A stretch of 64,000 nt of DNA from Bacteroidales bacterium UBA5235 (GTDB taxonomy: Bacteria; Bacteroidota; Bacteroidia; Bacteroidales; VadinHA17): positions 27,155 through 91,154 of the forward strand of contig DHUL01000044.1 in the NCBI GenBank assembly GCA_002409145.1. Reading direction: 5' to 3'. Positions 52,043 through 61,950 of the stretch are shown in pieces. The notes beneath the pieces were generated by a model. That model did not search any database. It had not been told where the DNA came from and saw only the letters and a program-made list of their open reading frames with translations. A program made the translations under genes and the position numbers. The first letter of the stretch is position 1. Each line of letters starts with the position of its first letter.

Positions 52043-54505
52043 ATGGAAAAGAAGGTTTACGGAAAGTGGGACAGAATCGGTTTGCATGAGCTGATAGATG
52101 AGGGAAGAGAGATAATTCCTATCCTTTCGGATGGTGATGACCAGGAGTTGGAGGAGGTGCAGATACCCGGGAGCGTTCCCCTGTTGCCGCTGCGGAACAC
52201 CGTTCTGTTTCCCGGGGTTGTGATACCAATTGCCGTAGGACGTTCCAAATCGGTGCAGCTGGTGCGGGACGCCTACCGGGGTGATAAGCTGGTTGCCGCA
52301 GTGGCACAGCTCGATGCCGAAGTGGATGACCCTGGTGTGCGTGACCTGAACGTAGTTGGCACTCTCGGCCATGTTGTAAAGCTCCTGGAGATGCCTGACG
52401 GCACTACCACCGCCATAATCCAGGGCAGGAAAAGAGTTGCAATTGACAACATAATCCAGACCACACCCTATATGACTGCACAGGTGAGGGCCATGCCCGA
52501 ACCAAGGGGAGTGGAGGATGAGAAGGATTTCGAAGTGATAATCGGCTCACTGAAGGATCTCTCCGTCAAGATCGTCAAGCTGAATCCGAACATCAGTCCG
52601 GAAGCCACCTTCGCTGTGAGGAATATAGAGAACAGCACTTACCTGATAAATTATATATGTGCCAACACCGAAATCAACGTCACTGACAAGCAGAAGCTTC
52701 TCGAAGCAAATTCGATCAGGGAGCGCGGACTGAGGCTGCTTGAGCACCTTGTACGTGAGATACAGCTGCTTGAGCTTAAGAATGAACTGCAGTCGAAGGT
52801 AAAGTACGAGATTGACCAGCAGCAACGTGAGTTCCTGCTTCATCAGCAGATGAAGACCATCCAGAATGAGCTGGGTGGCAATCCCATAGAGAAGGAGGTT
52901 GAGGAGTTTCGCGCCAGGGGCGCGAATAAAACCTGGGGTGAGGATGTGTCAAAGGTCTTCAGCCGGGAGCTTGATAAGCTGTCACGTCTCAATCCGGCTG
53001 CTGCCGAATACTCTGTGCAGGTTAATTACATTCAGACTTTACTTGAGCTGCCATGGAATGAGTATACCACTGATAATCTTGATCTTAAGAATGCCCAGAG
53101 CGTACTCGACGAAGATCACTACGGGCTTGAGGAGGTCAAGGAGAGGATACTCGAGCACCTTGCTGTGCTGAAGCTTAAGGGCGACCTGAAATCTCCCATC
53201 CTCTGTCTTTACGGCCCGCCGGGAGTGGGCAAAACCTCACTGGGCAAGTCAGTTGCCCGTGCATTGGGGCGTAAATATGCACGCATGTCACTCGGCGGAT
53301 TGCATGACGAGGCTGAGATCAGGGGACACCGCAAGACTTACATCGGAGCAATGCCTGGCAGGGTGGTGCAGAACATAAGGAGGGCAGGCTCTTCAAACCC
53401 CGTCTTTATCCTTGACGAGATAGACAAGGTGGGACAGGACTTCAGGGGAGACCCCTCGTCAGCCCTCCTGGAGGTGCTTGACCCGGAGCAGAACACACAT
53501 TTCTATGATAACTTCCTGGAGCTGGAATTTGACCTCTCTAAAGTACTGTTCATTGCCACAGCCAACACGCTCTCGACGGTGAGCCCGGCACTGCGTGACA
53601 GGATGGAGCTTATTGAGATATCAGGATATCTTGTGGAGGAAAAGCGCGAGATAGCCATCAGGCATCTTATTCCCAAGCAGCTGGAAGCGCACGGAGTGAC
53701 ACGGGAACAGTTCATTCTCAGCCGTGAGGTTATTGAGGAGATGATTCAGAAATATACCCGCGAATCAGGTGTCAGGGAGCTTGACAAGAGGATAGCCAAG
53801 CTGATCAGGTTCAGGGCCCGTGAGATAGCCTTTGAAAACAAGCCGGAGGCTGAGGTCACCTCTGCCATGGTGGAAGAGATACTTGGTCCCCCGAAATACC
53901 TGAAAGACATTTATGACGGCAATGATCAGGCTGGCGTTGTCACCGGCCTGGCATGGACCGCCACCGGAGGCGAGATACTCTTTGTGGAGACCAGCCTCAG
54001 CCGTGGCAAGGGTAACCTGACACTTACCGGCAACCTGGGTGAGGTGATGAAGGAGTCAGCCGTGATCGCCCTTGAGTACCTGAAGGCACATGCCTCACTT
54101 CTCGGACTCCCCGAGACATTTGCCGAGAAATGGAATATTCACATACACGTACCCGAGGGGGCTATCCCCAAGGACGGTCCTTCAGCCGGTATAACCATGG
54201 CCGTATCAGTGGCTTCGGGATTCACCCAGAGAAAGGTGAAGAAATATGTGGCCATGACCGGCGAGATCACCCTGAGGGGAAAGGTGCTTCCTGTTGGTGG
54301 TATTAAAGAAAAGATCCTGGCAGCCAAACGTGCCGGAATAAAGGAGATAGTGCTCTCGGAACAAAACAGGAAGGATGTGGAGGAGATCAATGAGAAGTAT
54401 GTCAGGGGGTTGAAATTCAAGTATGTAAGTACGATCATGGATGTGCTTGACCATGTGCTGCTTCAGCAGAAGGTGGCAAATCCGAGGGTAATTGAATTTG
54501 AATAA
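52043..54505 (+). CDS. lon: ATP-dependent protease Lon
   Basis: An 820-residue Lon, the AAA+ serine protease that removes misfolded and short-lived proteins in the cytoplasm. Domains in order: LON substrate domain (about 40-240, [18 protein letters not shown]), coiled helical linker, AAA+ domain with Walker A GPPGVGKT at 391-398 and Walker [12 protein letters not shown] near 453, and the protease domain with the Ser714-Lys757 dyad (PKDGPSAGI and GGIKEKI). The residues 43 apart match the known spacing of the dyad. It is followed by coaD 16 bp later; the two may share a transcript. Confidence 0.97.
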   Translation: MEKKVYGKWDRIGLHELIDEGREIIPILSDGDDQELEEVQIPGSVPLLPLRNTVLFPGVVIPIAVGRSKSVQLVRDAYRGDKLVAAVAQLDAEVDDPGVRDLNVVGTLGHVVKLLEMPDGTTTAIIQGRKRVAIDNIIQTTPYMTAQVRAMPEPRGVEDEKDFEVIIGSLKDLSVKIVKLNPNISPEATFAVRNIENSTYLINYICANTEINVTDKQKLLEANSIRERGLRLLEHLVREIQLLELKNELQSKVKYEIDQQQREFLLHQQMKTIQNELGGNPIEKEVEEFRARGANKTWGEDVSKVFSRELDKLSRLNPAAAEYSVQVNYIQTLLELPWNEYTTDNLDLKNAQSVLDEDHYGLEEVKERILEHLAVLKLKGDLKSPILCLYGPPGVGKTSLGKSVARALGRKYARMSLGGLHDEAEIRGHRKTYIGAMPGRVVQNIRRAGSSNPVFILDEIDKVGQDFRGDPSSALLEVLDPEQNTHFYDNFLELEFDLSKVLFIATANTLSTVSPALRDRMELIEISGYLVEEKREIAIRHLIPKQLEAHGVTREQFILSREVIEEMIQKYTRESGVRELDKRIAKLIRFRAREIAFENKPEAEVTSAMVEEILGPPKYLKDIYDGNDQAGVVTGLAWTATGGEILFVETSLSRGKGNLTLTGNLGEVMKESAVIALEYLKAHASLLGLPETFAEKWNIHIHVPEGAIPKDGPSAGITMAVSVASGFTQRKVKKYVAMTGEITLRGKVLPVGGIKEKILAAKRAGIKEIVLSEQNRKDVEEINEKYVRGLKFKYVSTIMDVLDHVLLQQKVANPRVIEFE

Positions 54506-54520
54506 CAGCAGAATCAGGTC

Positions 54521-54997
54521 ATGGATAAAGTTGCTCTTTTCCCGGGTTCGTTTGATCCCTTTACAGTCGGGCATGAGTCACTGGTAAGAAGAGGCCTCCA
54601 GCTCTTTGACAGGATTGTCATTGCAGTAGGGGAGAATGCCGACAAGAAAAACCTCTTTACTATACAAATGCGTATGAAGATGATCTCAAAGGTCTTCGAG
54701 GGTGAGAGCAGGATTGAGGTTACCCGCTACAGCGGCCTTACGGTGGAGTTCTGCCGCAGTTGCGGGGCACGATATATCCTGAGGGGGCTCCGGACCGCAG
54801 TCGATTTCGAATACGAAAGGGCTATGGGTCACATGAACTGGAAGATGGCCCCGGAGATAGATACCGTCTTCCTCCTTACAAGCACCGAGCATACCCCGAT
54901 AAACTCCACAATTGTCCGCGACATAATCAGGAACGGCGGCGATGTTTCCATGTTCGTCCCGGCTGTGATCAACATCTCAGACTACCTGGAGAACTAG
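54521..54997 (+). CDS. coaD: Phosphopantetheine adenylyltransferase
   Basis: A 158-residue nucleotidyltransferase that makes dephospho-CoA from 4'-phosphopantetheine and ATP. The HxGH-type motif is seen as FPGSFDPFTVGHESLV near residue 6-21, followed by GENADKKNLFTIQMRM, and the second motif TPINSTIVRDI near 128 (ISST in most members). RYSGLTVEFC and RGLRTAVDFEYE are also typical. Length matches the family. It follows lon by 16 bp. Confidence 0.96.
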   Translation: MDKVALFPGSFDPFTVGHESLVRRGLQLFDRIVIAVGENADKKNLFTIQMRMKMISKVFEGESRIEVTRYSGLTVEFCRSCGARYILRGLRTAVDFEYERAMGHMNWKMAPEIDTVFLLTSTEHTPINSTIVRDIIRNGGDVSMFVPAVINISDYLEN

Positions 54998-55015
54998 ACC
55001 CTTCCGGACAGGCGT

Positions 55016-55047
55016 GCCAGGAAACAGGTCCGCCAGAAAACAGACCC
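55016..55047. repeat. Tandem pair of 16-bp units
   Basis: GCCAGGAAACAGGTCC is followed directly by GCCAGAAAACAGACCC, three mismatches in sixteen. The 124-bp stretch between coaD and the Nudix gene otherwise holds nothing I recognise, and no terminator is seen. Confidence 0.5.
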
Positions 55048-55121
55048 GCCCGGAATATTCGATCATAAATCGGTTCTGATCTGACCGTTCTGCAAAGGCC
55101 AGCCGGTATGGAACAGTGTGA

Positions 55122-55739
55122 TTACTTTACCCTGAGTGTATAATTCAACAGATCAAGAAGCGACTGGAAGGTGTTTGACTTGATTCTTGCTATCTCGTCA
55201 GGGGCAAGCCATTCTGCGTGTGTGATTCCCTCTGATGCCTGTGGGTCAGTGATCATATCTCCCCTGTAGCTCATCCTGAACCACCATGTCTTCTTCATGT
55301 AGGGCTTATTTTCAAACAGGTAGGTGTGGTAGCTTGGCGGAAGCGGACTCTCGATGATGTGGCCCCGGATGTTGCACTCTTCCGTTACCTCCCTGATGGC
55401 GCACTCTTCAGGCGTCTCATTCTCCTCCATATGACCTTTCGGAAGATCCCACCGGCCATATCTCATAATGAAGAGATAGCGGCCCGAGGGATGCCCCACC
55501 AGGCCTCCGGCAGCATTTATAACCACAAACCATGACGAAAAAACCTTCCAGAGGTTGTTGATATCCAATGAATAAATATTCAGGGAGGGGATTTCATTAT
55601 TGACTGCAAACTGTGATATTTGGGTGAAGAGTTCCTCCGGTTGGTTGTATTTATGATAAAGGGTGTATTTTTGCACCCTGTCAGGTTCGGGGGAGAGAGT
55701 GATGACCCTGTTGTCAAAATATACCTTATACTTCACCAT
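55122..55739 (-). CDS. Nudix hydrolase
   Basis: A 205-residue Nudix protein. The Nudix box spans residues 102-124 (GHMEENETPEECAIREVTEEC), read with the REVTEE core; the Gly after the box is replaced by Asn (ECNI). About 70 residues precede the domain and form a beta-rich extension (YKVYFDNRVITLS) not in the simplest members. It hydrolyses a nucleoside diphosphate linked to another group; the exact compound is unknown. Its start codon is directly against that of pyrE on the other strand, so the two genes' promoters must lie inside each other's coding region. Confidence 0.88.
   Translation of the reverse strand: MVKYKVYFDNRVITLSPEPDRVQKYTLYHKYNQPEELFTQISQFAVNNEIPSLNIYSLDINNLWKVFSSWFVVINAAGGLVGHPSGRYLFIMRYGRWDLPKGHMEENETPEECAIREVTEECNIRGHIIESPLPPSYHTYLFENKPYMKKTWWFRMSYRGDMITDPQASEGITHAEWLAPDEIARIKSNTFQSLLDLLNYTLRVK
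55645..55673 (+). promoter_or_regulatory. Promoter of pyrE inside the Nudix gene
   Basis: TTG at 55645-55647 and TATTTTTG at 55666-55673 are 18 bp apart. Transcription from here would start near 55680, about 60 bases before the pyrE ATG, within the antisense of the Nudix coding region. Confidence 0.65.
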
Positions 55740-56381
55740 ATGGACGAAACAGCAAGAAAAACCGCAGAATACCTACTGCAAATTAAAGCAATAAAATTAC
55801 AACCGGCAAAACCTTTTACGTGGGCTTCCGGATGGAAGTCGCCCATCTACTGTGACAATCGCATGACTCTTTCCTTTCCTGAGGTTCGCGGGTTCATACG
55901 TGACTCTTTTGCCGCGAAGGTGAGGGAGCTCTATCCGGATGCCGGCCTGATAGCCGGGGTGGCAACGGGTGCCATTGCTCACGGTGCCCTGGCAGCTGAC
56001 GCTCTCGGAATGCCCTTTGTATATGTCAGGTCAGGCGCCAAGGATCACGGTCTTGGAAACCAGATTGAAGGGAGGTATGAAAAAGGGCAGAAAGTGGTTG
56101 TGATAGAAGACCTGATTTCGACCGGAGGAAGCAGTCTGGGTGCTGTCAGGGCTCTCCGCGAAGCGGGATGTGAGGTGCTGGGGATGATTGCCATTTTTAC
56201 CTATGGCTTTGCAAAGGCAGTTGACGCCTTTCAGGCAGAGGGATGCAAACTAGATACTCTCAGCAATTACAACGTACTGGTAGATCTGGCTGATGCATCA
56301 GGCTATATTTCCCACGGCGATGTGGAAACACTGAAGGAGTGGCGCAAAGACCCGTCCTCATGGGGAACAGGAAAGGAGTAA
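55740..56381 (+). CDS. pyrE: Orotate phosphoribosyltransferase
   Basis: A 213-residue PRTase that joins orotate and PRPP to give OMP in pyrimidine synthesis. The PRPP loop is seen as VVVIEDLISTGGSSLGAV near residue 121-138; FTWASGWKSPIYCDNR near 28 and AGVATGAIAHGALAADALG (in parts) near 75 are also family hallmarks. The frame opens 40 codons earlier on the antisense of the Nudix gene, but ATG 55740 gives the normal length, and the promoter at 55645-55673 agrees. It is followed by SRPBCC and birA genes, an arrangement I recall from other Bacteroidales. Confidence 0.95.
   Translation: MDETARKTAEYLLQIKAIKLQPAKPFTWASGWKSPIYCDNRMTLSFPEVRGFIRDSFAAKVRELYPDAGLIAGVATGAIAHGALAADALGMPFVYVRSGAKDHGLGNQIEGRYEKGQKVVVIEDLISTGGSSLGAVRALREAGCEVLGMIAIFTYGFAKAVDAFQAEGCKLDTLSNYNVLVDLADASGYISHGDVETLKEWRKDPSSWGTGKE
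55779..55810 (-). promoter_or_regulatory. Possible promoter of the Nudix gene inside pyrE
   Basis: Read on the minus strand: TTTG at 55810-55807, then 20 bp, then TTAATTTG at 55786-55779, one mismatch from TAnnTTTG. It lies within the first 24 codons of pyrE, about 40 bp from the Nudix start. Confidence 0.45.
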
Positions 56382-56429
56382 CAGCAGGGACAGATTATTG
56401 ATTATGAAGAAAGACAGAAAGACCGGGAT

Positions 56430-56876
56430 ATGAGCCCGATGACTACATATACCAGCAGGAGGGGAGAGGTCCCGTGCGGGGACAAAGACCTATACGCATT
56501 CCTGACAGACATGAGGAATTTCCGGTCGGTCATGCCGGCGGATTCGGTTGCAGACTGGGAGGCAACGGAAGACAGTTGCAGTTTCAAAACTGACGGGGCT
56601 GGTCGCATCACCGTGGCTCTGTCGGAAGCAATGCCTCATTCGGAGATAACATATGACGCGGAGTCTTTCCTCACAGGGAAAGTCAGGGTGAGGCTCTATA
56701 TAGAGTTCATCAGTGGTATGAGGTCAGCGGTTCGCATTGATACCGGGCTGAACATGAATCCACTCCTGCGGATGCTGATTGGTGATTCGGCGGGCAGATA
56801 CATCGATATGCTGATGGATATGATCGAGTCATACGACGGGTATGACAGGGTCAGAGGATGTAATCAATCTCCCTGA
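56430..56876 (+). CDS. SRPBCC superfamily protein
   Basis: A 148-residue protein of the START-like SRPBCC fold. Beta strands alternate through FLTDMRNFRSVMPAD, CSFKTDGAGRITVALSE, ITYDAESFLTG and VRVRLYIEFISG, with a long C-terminal helix (DSAGRYIDMLMDMIESYDG) closing the hydrophobic pocket. Such proteins bind lipids or other ligands; no catalytic motif is seen. It follows pyrE by 48 bp and its 3' end overlaps that of the convergent birA gene by 26 bp. Function unknown. Confidence 0.8.
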   Translation: MSPMTTYTSRRGEVPCGDKDLYAFLTDMRNFRSVMPADSVADWEATEDSCSFKTDGAGRITVALSEAMPHSEITYDAESFLTGKVRVRLYIEFISGMRSAVRIDTGLNMNPLLRMLIGDSAGRYIDMLMDMIESYDGYDRVRGCNQSP

Positions 56877-57591
56877 ACGCATAAAGGCGGCTGGTACCGT
56901 CTCTTCTCCTGACTGAGAGCATGCCGTCAGACATCACCCCCCCGATCATCCCTTCAAACTCGCCGCTGTCATCTGAATAGCGGTGCCATTTCCCGGCCCG
57001 GTAGAGAACCTGGTGGTACTCACTCTCCAGTGCAGCTGTCTCCCCATTGATGACCATGGCGTACCGCCTGTCAAGGGCAGCTATCAGCTCCTCTTTCACA
57101 GCCTTGAGATAATGGGTTGTGCCTGTAACCTGTTTCAGCGAAACAGGATTTGGCGCCCCGCTCCGGAAGACCACCTGGTTTACATTGAGCCCGATACCCG
57201 ATATGCTGCTGCCCAGGGTCTCGCCTATGATGCTGTTTTCGATCAGGATACCCGCAATTTTGTCATTGCCCACATAGATGTCATTGGGCCACTTGATGCT
57301 CGCATTCCGTGTATGCCTCGATACCAGGTCATAAACTGCCAGCGAAACCATCCTTGAAATAATGAATTGATCGGCTGGCCGGACCATGACCGGATAAAGT
57401 ATTACACTCATAATCAGATTCTTGCCGGGCTCGCTCTCCCAGCTGTTCCCGGGCTGCCCCTTGCCGCTTTCCTGGTATGAAGCCGTTATTACCGTACCTT
57501 CAGCAGGAGCCTGCTCATTCAACATGGCAGCTGCCACAGTGTTTGTTGATGACACTTTTTCGAAGTGCCTGACATATGTACCTACTATCAT
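56851..57591 (-). CDS. birA: Biotin-[acetyl-CoA-carboxylase] ligase
   Basis: A 246-residue biotin protein ligase that biotinylates carboxylase subunits. It has no N-terminal DNA-binding domain, so it is the ligase-only form. Seen are SSTNTVAAAMLNEQAPAEGTV (in parts) near 17, the GRGRRG-type loop as SGKGQPGNSWESE near 43-55, SIKWPNDIYVGNDKIAGILIE (in parts) near 97, and the GIGLNVNQ segment near 130. The C-terminal SH3-like domain covers residues 200-246. The frame opens 24 codons earlier; MIVGTYVRHF at 57591 is preferred. It overlaps the SRPBCC gene end. Confidence 0.92.
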   Translation of the reverse strand: MIVGTYVRHFEKVSSTNTVAAAMLNEQAPAEGTVITASYQESGKGQPGNSWESEPGKNLIMSVILYPVMVRPADQFIISRMVSLAVYDLVSRHTRNASIKWPNDIYVGNDKIAGILIENSIIGETLGSSISGIGLNVNQVVFRSGAPNPVSLKQVTGTTHYLKAVKEELIAALDRRYAMVINGETAALESEYHQVLYRAGKWHRYSDDSGEFEGMIGGVMSDGMLSVRRRDGTSRLYAFREIDYIL

Positions 57592-57713
57592 GACAATCAC
57601 CTGACAAAGGGACGCTTCTCTGGCGGAGAACGGCAGTAATAACCGTTCTGAACAAATTGGCACCCAAATTGTAAAAAGAGCTTAGACCGGACTAAAATAC
57701 GGATAAATGTTCG

Positions 57714-57721
57714 TAATTTTG
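57714..57721 (+). promoter_or_regulatory. -7 element ahead of rsfS
   Basis: TAATTTTG matches TAnnTTTG 40 bases before the ATG at 57762. The 170-bp stretch between the divergent birA and rsfS genes holds nothing else I recognise. Confidence 0.6.
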
Positions 57722-57761
57722 CGACTACTTACAGAACTGTTTATAACTGAAAAGATTATTG

Positions 57762-58145
57762 ATGAGAAAAGGCACAAAGGAGGCCACCGGGGTGACTGAC
57801 AGTATTGTCAGGGGTCTGCTGGAGAAAAAGGGTGAGAAGGTGGCCCTGATTGATCTGAGGAATATTGATAGCAGGATTTGTGACTGGTTTGTTATCAGTC
57901 ATGCCGCATCCACCAGACAGGTTGATTCACTGGCATGGTCAGTAGAGGATGTGGTCAGAAGGGAGACAGGCGTTAAACCATACCACATCGAGGGAAGGGA
58001 GAATTGCATATGGGTACTGCTAGACTACGGCGATATTCTCGTACATATATTCCAAAAGCCTTACAGGGAATTTTACGATCTGGAGTCGTTATGGGCCGAC
58101 GGCCGTATAACGTACCTCGGTGACAACTTGGAAAAGAAAGGTTAA
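57762..58145 (+). CDS. rsfS: Ribosomal silencing factor RsfS
   Basis: A 127-residue RsfS (YbeB/Iojap family), which binds L14 of the large subunit and blocks joining of subunits when nutrients are low. Seen are KKGEKVALIDLRNIDSRICDWFVIS (in parts), HAASTRQVDSLAW near 52 and the motif GRENCIWVLLDYGDILVHIF (residues 80-99), the core of the family. Length is typical. It heads the run rsfS-ftsH-DUF2007-cdsA-psd; the gap to ftsH is only 8 bp. A TTG codon directly before the ATG is in frame but not needed. Confidence 0.95.
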   Translation: MRKGTKEATGVTDSIVRGLLEKKGEKVALIDLRNIDSRICDWFVISHAASTRQVDSLAWSVEDVVRRETGVKPYHIEGRENCIWVLLDYGDILVHIFQKPYREFYDLESLWADGRITYLGDNLEKKG

Positions 58146-58153
58146 CTAATATT

Positions 58154-60232
58154 ATGGCAGAGAGCAAAGAGACTCTGAAGTCAAACAAGAATGAAAAGAA
58201 TAACGGCAAGTCGTGGTTCAATTCCAGCTGGCTGTTCGCGATACTGTTGCTGACATTCATCGTTTTCCAGGTCCTCACCTCCGGTAAATATACCCAGAAG
58301 GCGGGACAGCGGGAGATAGAGGAAATGGTCATGCACCATGACATTGAAAAGGTTATCATCGTCAACGAGGAGCAGGCGGAGATATATCTCATCCCTGACT
58401 CGCTTAAGAGCGGTCGTTACCCTGATTTTGCCGAGCAGCGCAGCTTCGGCCTTCAGCCGCCCAAACCTCAATTCTATCACACCTTCGGAACTGTCGAACT
58501 CTTCCAGAAGTTTTTCGAAGAGGCTCAGGACAAAGCCGGCTATACCGAGGAGCAGCGCATCTATCTCGACTACCAGAAACGGAAGGACTACCTGGGTACG
58601 TTTCTGGGGGTCATACTCCCGTTCATACTGATAGCTGCACTGTGGATTTATTTCATGCGGCGCATGTCTGCCGGTGCGGGAGGCGGTGCCGGAAACATCT
58701 TCAGCGTAGGTAAGTCGAAGGCCCAGATTTTTGACAAGGATACCCACATAAAGATCAACTTCAATGATGTGGCGGGCCTTGAGGAGGCCAAGACCGAGGT
58801 GATGGAGATAGTTGACTTTCTCAAGAATCCGAAGAAATATACCTCCCTGGGTGGCAAGATACCCAAGGGAGCATTGCTGGTAGGCCCTCCCGGGACGGGC
58901 AAGACACTGCTGGCCAAGGCTGTTGCCGGTGAGGCCAACGTGCCATTCTTCTCCATCTCCGGATCTGACTTCGTGGAGATGTTTGTAGGAGTGGGCGCCT
59001 CGAGGGTCAGGGACCTCTTCAAGCAGGCCAAGGAGAAGGCACCGTGCATTGTCTTTATTGATGAGATTGACGCGGTGGGCCGGGCCCGTGGCCGCAATCC
59101 GAATTTCGGCGCCAATGATGAGCGGGAAAATACTCTTAACCAGCTCCTCACCGAGATGGACGGGTTCGGCACAAACAGTGGTGTTATCATCCTTGCAGCC
59201 ACCAACAGGGCCGATATTCTTGACAAGGCGTTGCTCAGGGCCGGCCGTTTTGACCGCCAGATACACGTGGAGCTTCCTGACCTCAAGGAGCGCGAAGCAA
59301 TTTTCAGGGTGCACCTCCGCCCTATCAAGCTGGAGGGGGGATTTGATATCTCGTTCCTGGCCAAGCAGACTCCGGGTTTCTCCGGCGCTGATATAGCCAA
59401 TGTGTGCAATGAAGCTGCACTTATCGCCGCAAGGCGGAACAAGACAGTGGTGGAGAAACAGGATTTCCTTGATGCAATTGACCGTATCATAGGAGGGTTG
59501 GAGAAGAAAAACAAGATCATCTCCATGGAGGAGAAGAGGACCATTGCCTACCACGAGGCCGGTCATGCCACTGTCAGCTGGCTCCTCGAACATGCCAGCC
59601 CGCTGCTCAAGGTGACAATCATACCCAGGGGAAAAGCTCTGGGTGCAGCATGGTACCTGCCTGAGGAGAGGTCAATCTCAACACGTGAGCACATACTTGA
59701 CGAACTGGCTTATGCCCTTGGCGGGAGAGCGGCCGAGGAGCTGGTCATTGGAAAGATATCTACCGGCGCACTGAGTGACCTGGAGAAGGTAACCAAGCAG
59801 GCATACGCCATGGTGGCTTACTTCGGCATGTCTGACGAGGTAGGTAACATGAGCTATTATGACTCATCAGGCCAGAGTGAGTATGGCTTCACCAAGCCAT
59901 ACAGTGAGAAGACAGCCGAACTGATTGACCATGAGGCGAAGAAAATTGTTGAGGAGTCCTATCTGAAGGCCAAGGAGGTCATCTCGTCGAATATAGCCGG
60001 GTTGACACAGCTTGCCGAGCAGTTGCTTGAGAAGGAGGTCATCTTCAGTGAGGACCTTGAGCGTATCTTCGGCAAGCGCCGGGGTGAAAAGCATACCGAG
60101 GCTGCAGCCCCGGAGGCTGCTGCTGCAGGTTCATCTGAGGGTGAGAGCGGTGCTGCCGGTAAGCCGGCCGTGGAGCCTGAAGCCCCTGCTGTTCCTTCCA
60201 GTGAAACTTCTGACACCGGTAATGGAGAATGA
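58154..60232 (+). CDS. ftsH: ATP-dependent zinc metalloprotease FtsH
   Basis: A 692-residue membrane-bound AAA+ protease that degrades damaged membrane proteins and regulates lipid synthesis. The N-terminal helix is at about 25-43 and the second near 155-170, with the periplasmic domain between. Walker A GPPGTGKT is at 244-251, Walker [12 protein letters not shown] near 300, the second region of homology includes [20 protein letters not shown] (in parts), and the zinc motif HEAGH is at 467-471. The last 60 residues are rich in Ala, Glu and Pro, a flexible tail. Its stop overlaps the next gene by 11 bp. Confidence 0.97.
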   Translation: MAESKETLKSNKNEKNNGKSWFNSSWLFAILLLTFIVFQVLTSGKYTQKAGQREIEEMVMHHDIEKVIIVNEEQAEIYLIPDSLKSGRYPDFAEQRSFGLQPPKPQFYHTFGTVELFQKFFEEAQDKAGYTEEQRIYLDYQKRKDYLGTFLGVILPFILIAALWIYFMRRMSAGAGGGAGNIFSVGKSKAQIFDKDTHIKINFNDVAGLEEAKTEVMEIVDFLKNPKKYTSLGGKIPKGALLVGPPGTGKTLLAKAVAGEANVPFFSISGSDFVEMFVGVGASRVRDLFKQAKEKAPCIVFIDEIDAVGRARGRNPNFGANDERENTLNQLLTEMDGFGTNSGVIILAATNRADILDKALLRAGRFDRQIHVELPDLKEREAIFRVHLRPIKLEGGFDISFLAKQTPGFSGADIANVCNEAALIAARRNKTVVEKQDFLDAIDRIIGGLEKKNKIISMEEKRTIAYHEAGHATVSWLLEHASPLLKVTIIPRGKALGAAWYLPEERSISTREHILDELAYALGGRAAEELVIGKISTGALSDLEKVTKQAYAMVAYFGMSDEVGNMSYYDSSGQSEYGFTKPYSEKTAELIDHEAKKIVEESYLKAKEVISSNIAGLTQLAEQLLEKEVIFSEDLERIFGKRRGEKHTEAAAPEAAAAGSSEGESGAAGKPAVEPEAPAVPSSETSDTGNGE

Positions 60233-60419
60233 GTGGGTCGCAATAGCCGGCTTCACCGATGATGTAAGAAGCCAGATCGCTGTTGAAAGGTTGCTGACGA
60301 ACGGGGTCGATGCGGTAGCTGTAGACAAGCGTGACAGCATATACAAGATAGGTGAGATCGAGATTTTTGTCCATCGTGACAATGTGCTTATAGCTAAGGA
60401 AATAATCAAGGATCTGTAG
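60222..60419 (+). CDS. DUF2007 small protein
   Basis: A 65-residue soluble protein of the DUF2007 (putative signal-transducing, GlnB-like fold) type. The sequence reads [21 protein letters not shown], then LTNGVDAVAVDKRDS and GEIEIFVHRDNVLIAKEIIKDL, a beta-alpha-beta arrangement. The start ATG overlaps the end of ftsH by 11 bp, so translation is coupled. Its stop is one base before the GTG start of cdsA. Function unknown; position between FtsH and CdsA hints at a small regulator of membrane proteins or lipids. Confidence 0.82.
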   Translation: MENEWVAIAGFTDDVRSQIAVERLLTNGVDAVAVDKRDSIYKIGEIEIFVHRDNVLIAKEIIKDL

Positions 60420-60420
60420 G

Positions 60421-61263
60421 GTGACAAATTTTTTCAGGCGCACCGTCACGGGTGCCTTCATAGTGATATTCGTTCTCGGGGGACTCTGGCTCCACCCTGT
60501 ATCATTTTTCCTGGTGGGAGCGGTGATGATCGCCGGCACACAGCGGGAGTATTATATCATGGTAAGAGGCACCGGAGTAAGGCCACAGGTGATCACGGGA
60601 ATAATCAGCGGATTCCTCCTTTATGTCATCTCCACCACGGTGGCGCTGGGATGGCTCCCGAGGCGATGGTTCCTTGCAATGATCCCGATGATATCCATTG
60701 TAATGGTGATCGAGCTGTTCCGCAATGTTGAAAGGCCTTTTGATTCCCTGGCGCATACATTTTTCTCAATCCTGTACACTGCAGTACCGTTTTCAATGTT
60801 TCCATTCTCGGCTTTTAACCAGGCAGGACTGAGTCCGCTTATACCGATGGAAGGCATTGCCTTCTCACCCGGAATCATGGTTGGCTTTTTCCTGCTGCTA
60901 TGGACAAATGATACCGGTGCCTATCTTGTCGGTTCTACACTGGGCCGGCACCGGCTCTTCGAACGCATCTCACCAAAGAAATCATGGGAAGGCTTCTTCG
61001 GCGGGCTGCTGCTGACATTGCTGGTGGCAGGACTTTTTTCCGGATGGCTAGGCGTGGCTGATACTAAAGGGTGGATGGTCATTGCACTGATCATTTCCGT
61101 TGGAGGGACGTTTGGTGACCTGCTTGAGTCGATGCTCAAGCGCAGTCTCGGGTTGAAAGACTCCGGAACGATTATGCCGGGACACGGCGGGTTCCTGGAC
61201 AGGTTTGACAGCGTGGTGGTGGCATTCCCCCTGGTTTATCTTTACATAGCAACGATGCTTTGA
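60421..61263 (+). CDS. cdsA: Phosphatidate cytidylyltransferase
   Basis: A 280-residue membrane enzyme with about eight helices that makes CDP-diacylglycerol from phosphatidate and CTP. The signature is seen in the C-terminal part: ISPKKSWEGFFGGLLL near residue 182 and SMLKRSLGLKDSGTIMPGHGGFLDRFDS (in parts) near 237, with the Asp and His residues of the active site. Start is GTG at 60421. It lies one base after the DUF2007 stop, and psd follows one base after its own stop. Together they make phospholipids. Confidence 0.95.
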   Translation: MTNFFRRTVTGAFIVIFVLGGLWLHPVSFFLVGAVMIAGTQREYYIMVRGTGVRPQVITGIISGFLLYVISTTVALGWLPRRWFLAMIPMISIVMVIELFRNVERPFDSLAHTFFSILYTAVPFSMFPFSAFNQAGLSPLIPMEGIAFSPGIMVGFFLLLWTNDTGAYLVGSTLGRHRLFERISPKKSWEGFFGGLLLTLLVAGLFSGWLGVADTKGWMVIALIISVGGTFGDLLESMLKRSLGLKDSGTIMPGHGGFLDRFDSVVVAFPLVYLYIATML

Positions 61264-61264
61264 C

Positions 61265-61939
61265 ATGACTATCGGAAAATTCAGGATACACAAGGAGGGT
61301 TATAAGATAATTGCGGCGGTGCTGATTGCACTGTCCTCTCTGAACATTTCCGGATGGGTGGTATGGCCGGGCCCGACGCTCTATCATTGGCTTGCCCTTG
61401 GTGCGTCACTCATCCTGTTCATCTTCATAGTGATGTTCTTCAGGGCACCGGCCAGGCCGCTGGAACCCGATCCTCTTCTCATTTATGCACCGGCTGACGG
61501 TAAGATTGTGGTCATAGAGGATACATATGAAAAGGAGTATTTCAGGGATACCCGTCTGCAAATCTCCATCTTCATGTCGCCTTTCAACATGCACAGCAAC
61601 AGGTATCCTATCTCAGGGACTGTTACCTGGACTCACTACCAGCCAGGCAAGAAATTCCATGCGCGAAGCCCCAAATCTTCAGAGCTGAACGAAAGGAGCA
61701 GCGTGGTTGTTTCAAGTGAGAGCGGCACTGAAATACTTGTCAGGCAGGTAGCCGGGGCCGTGGCCCGCCGTATAGTTACTTACTCGAAGAAGGGGGATAA
61801 GGTGCACCAGGGAGATGAACTGGGATTCATCAAGTTTGGCTCACGAGTGGATATTTTCCTTCCCACCGGAACAGCGGTCGACGTCGGAATGTTCGAACAG
61901 GTAAGGGCCAGCAGAACAATTCTTGCAAGAGTTATTTAA
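61265..61939 (+). CDS. psd: Phosphatidylserine decarboxylase family protein
   Basis: A 224-residue short-form PSD, which makes phosphatidylethanolamine. Two N-terminal helices (residues 18-60) anchor it. The block PADGKIVVIED near 75, the SPFNMHSNRYPISG segment (in parts) near 103 and the terminal FGSRVDIFLPTG motif near 194 mark the family; the Ser of the GS pair in FGSRVD is the expected self-cleavage site that forms the pyruvoyl group. Its partner pssA, often beside it in this phylum, is not in the window. It follows cdsA by one base. Confidence 0.92.
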   Translation: MTIGKFRIHKEGYKIIAAVLIALSSLNISGWVVWPGPTLYHWLALGASLILFIFIVMFFRAPARPLEPDPLLIYAPADGKIVVIEDTYEKEYFRDTRLQISIFMSPFNMHSNRYPISGTVTWTHYQPGKKFHARSPKSSELNERSSVVVSSESGTEILVRQVAGAVARRIVTYSKKGDKVHQGDELGFIKFGSRVDIFLPTGTAVDVGMFEQVRASRTILARVI

Positions 61940-61950
61940 TTGATAATAAA

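Noticed and set aside
58181..59593. Open frame of 470 codons on the strand opposite ftsH
   Set aside because: It lies wholly within ftsH, has no recognisable domain, and its composition is what the reverse of a conserved gene gives.
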